Part shown: positions 63,229 through 64,000 of the stretch, one piece after another | Layout: each line of letters opens with the position of its first letter | Position numbering within the stretch: the first letter of the stretch is position 1 | From: Flavobacterium ranwuense | Lineage (GTDB): Bacteria; Bacteroidota; Bacteroidia; Flavobacteriales; Flavobacteriaceae | Reading direction: 5' to 3' | Length of the DNA stretch: 64,000 bases | NCBI RefSeq assembly: GCF_004349315.1 | Contig: NZ_SMLH01000002.1 | Location: 186,001 to 250,000 of the forward strand | Made by a program: the position numbers and the translations under genes | The notes under the pieces: generated by a model | Told to the model about the DNA's origin: nothing | What the model saw: only the letters and a program-made list of their open reading frames with translations | Database searches by the model: none

Positions 63229-63489
63229 AAAACCTTTTAGGTACTTTCTTTACTCAATATATTAACTGATACAGCAAGTGAAATGCTTTCCCCAATTATG
63301 CCAATTTACTTTAAAACAATGGGATTTTCTATTGGTTTTTTGAAAGGCTTTGTAGAAGCTTTGGCAGGTTTATGTAAAGGATATTTTGGGAAAATATCGA
63401 ACAATTCCGGAAAACGAGTTCCGTTTGTGCAATTGGGTTATGCATTAAGCACTATTTCAAAACCAAAAGTGCTTGAAAAAATAAATTGA
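63229..63489 (+). pseudogene. Truncated duplicate of the MFS gene 5' end
   Basis: The stretch 63244-63468 parallels 59440-59662 with many substitutions at first and near identity at the end (CCGGAAAACGAGTTCCGTTT). It covers only the first ~75 codons, with a 6-base deletion, no clear start, and breaks off in unrelated sequence (GTGCTTGAAAAAATAAATTG). Confidence 0.8.
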
Positions 63490-63567
63490 AAAAAGTTTGG
63501 AGACCCCCGCCCCGCCCCGATGCATCTTTGTAAAATAATTAATTTTAATTATAAAGATCGAAATACA

Positions 63568-63783
63568 ATGAAACGACAAATTGAAGTATTTACAGCTGGA
63601 AGTCTAGTATGTGAGCCTGTAATGAAAGCAGTACAATAAATGGCTTGTGATTCTTGTGAAGTAACTGTTTACAATCTTGTTGAACAATGCAATTCAAAAG
63701 TTTGTGTTGACAAGATGAAAGAGTACAACTTTACTTCCCTGCGTGCTGTAGATGTAGATGAAAAGTTGCTTGCTTGTTGCTAA
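63568..63783 (+). pseudogene. Thioredoxin-like gene with in-frame stop
   Basis: ATG 63568 to TAA 63783 is a 71-codon frame interrupted by TAA at 63637-63639. It reads MKRQIEVFTAGSLVCEPVMK ... stop ... MACDSCEVTVYNLVEQCNSK ... and ends LLACC. The layout fits small thioredoxin-like proteins with a C-x-x-C type site and terminal CC found in metal-resistance clusters; the usual first CPxC is here LVCEP. The stop makes it a pseudogene unless translation restarts at MACDSC. Confidence 0.65.
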
Positions 63784-63850
63784 AATAAAGGCGTGAGTAA
63801 AGAATAATTAGCAGCAGCCGTTTTGGTAAAGCCATTTAATTTATTAACTA

Positions 63851-63886
63851 TACAATACAACTTCTAATTTTGGGAGTTGTATTGTA
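63851..63886. terminator. 12-bp hairpin
   Basis: TACAATACAACT / AGTTGTATTGTA, perfect, 12-base loop. A short T-run follows on the plus strand. Ends the thioredoxin-like unit. Confidence 0.55.
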
Positions 63887-63901
63887 TTTAATTGAATCAT
63901 T

Positions 63902-64000
63902 ATGTTACCAAAAAGATTTAACAAAAGACTTTAAAGACCATTTAAGCATTATAAAAGGTCAAGTTGAAGGAGTAATAAAAATGCCAGATAAGAGTGATGA
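63902..64000 (+). pseudogene. CsoR/FrmR-type metal-sensing repressor, frameshifted
   Basis: ATG 63902 would encode MLPK, but the frame then shifts: after five A (expected four) the sequence reads DLTKDFKDHLSIIKGQVEGV and IKMPDKSD to the window edge. This matches the start of CsoR-family (DUF156) metal-sensing repressors, whose first conserved block is H-L-x-x-I-x-G-Q-V-E-G. One extra base in the A run (63909-63914 region) breaks the gene; sequencing error must be excluded. Continues beyond the window. Confidence 0.6.

Overview
The window is AT-rich and has the signature genes of Bacteroidota, most likely a Flavobacterium or close relative: SusC/SusD, many TonB-dependent receptors with carboxypeptidase-regulatory-like N-domains, RteC, AraC-type regulators joined to TPR or HAMP-like regions, DUF6520, DUF6660, and promoters of the TAnnTTTG type. 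I found no rRNA, tRNA, CRISPR array or intact insertion sequence.

Region 1 (1-26 kb) reads as the inside of an integrative/conjugative-type element carrying a defence island. At the left are small element-type genes (DUF5675, two small membrane proteins, a DUF6943 protein) and a purine-rich non-coding stretch (1.7-2.5 kb). Then come, all on the minus strand: a hipB-hipA toxin-antitoxin pair running into an Avs1-like (AVAST type 1) pair of a trypsin-like protease-STAND NTPase and a metallo-beta-lactamase protein; a decayed gene; a SIR2-HerA pair whose SIR2 gene has an in-frame stop near its probable start; and a type IIG restriction-modification gene with two small trailing genes. Element-maintenance genes follow (DnaC-like ATPase, replication/helix-turn-helix protein, excisionase-like protein), then a TPR-AraC regulator, a lipoprotein and RteC. 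Dispersed palindromic repeats fill the gaps.

Region 2 (26-48 kb) holds a Fic gene with operator-like palindromes and then the most unusual structure of the window. Two inverted copies of a ~290-bp leader (32.03-32.33 kb minus, 44.53-44.81 kb plus) each sit in front of different defence-like cargo: a PHP-ATPase plus small acidic protein and a nuclease-like protein on one side, and a DUF4917/SIR2-like protein followed by a CoiA-like protein on the other. In each copy a related ~125-bp imperfect palindrome follows the stop codon of a cargo gene. It looks like a cassette platform with exchangeable cargo. Between the copies lies a block with a structured-RNA candidate, susC-susD-S9 peptidase, and convergent DUF6520-MauE-AraC genes, which together suggest peptide production or uptake linked to redox chemistry. 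A truncated tyrosine recombinase marks the right edge.

Region 3 (48-64 kb) is an envelope and metal/halide region: a di-haem cytochrome c peroxidase with a FecA-like receptor behind a candidate iron box; a DUF6660-HMA-TonB receptor operon; two PAP2 phosphatases, another TonB receptor and an MFS exporter; then a fluoride riboswitch driving a CLC-type fluoride exporter, a small protein and a third PAP2 phosphatase. The fluoride module sits between decayed copies of the TonB receptor tail and the MFS head, and the window ends in two broken genes (thioredoxin-like and CsoR-like).
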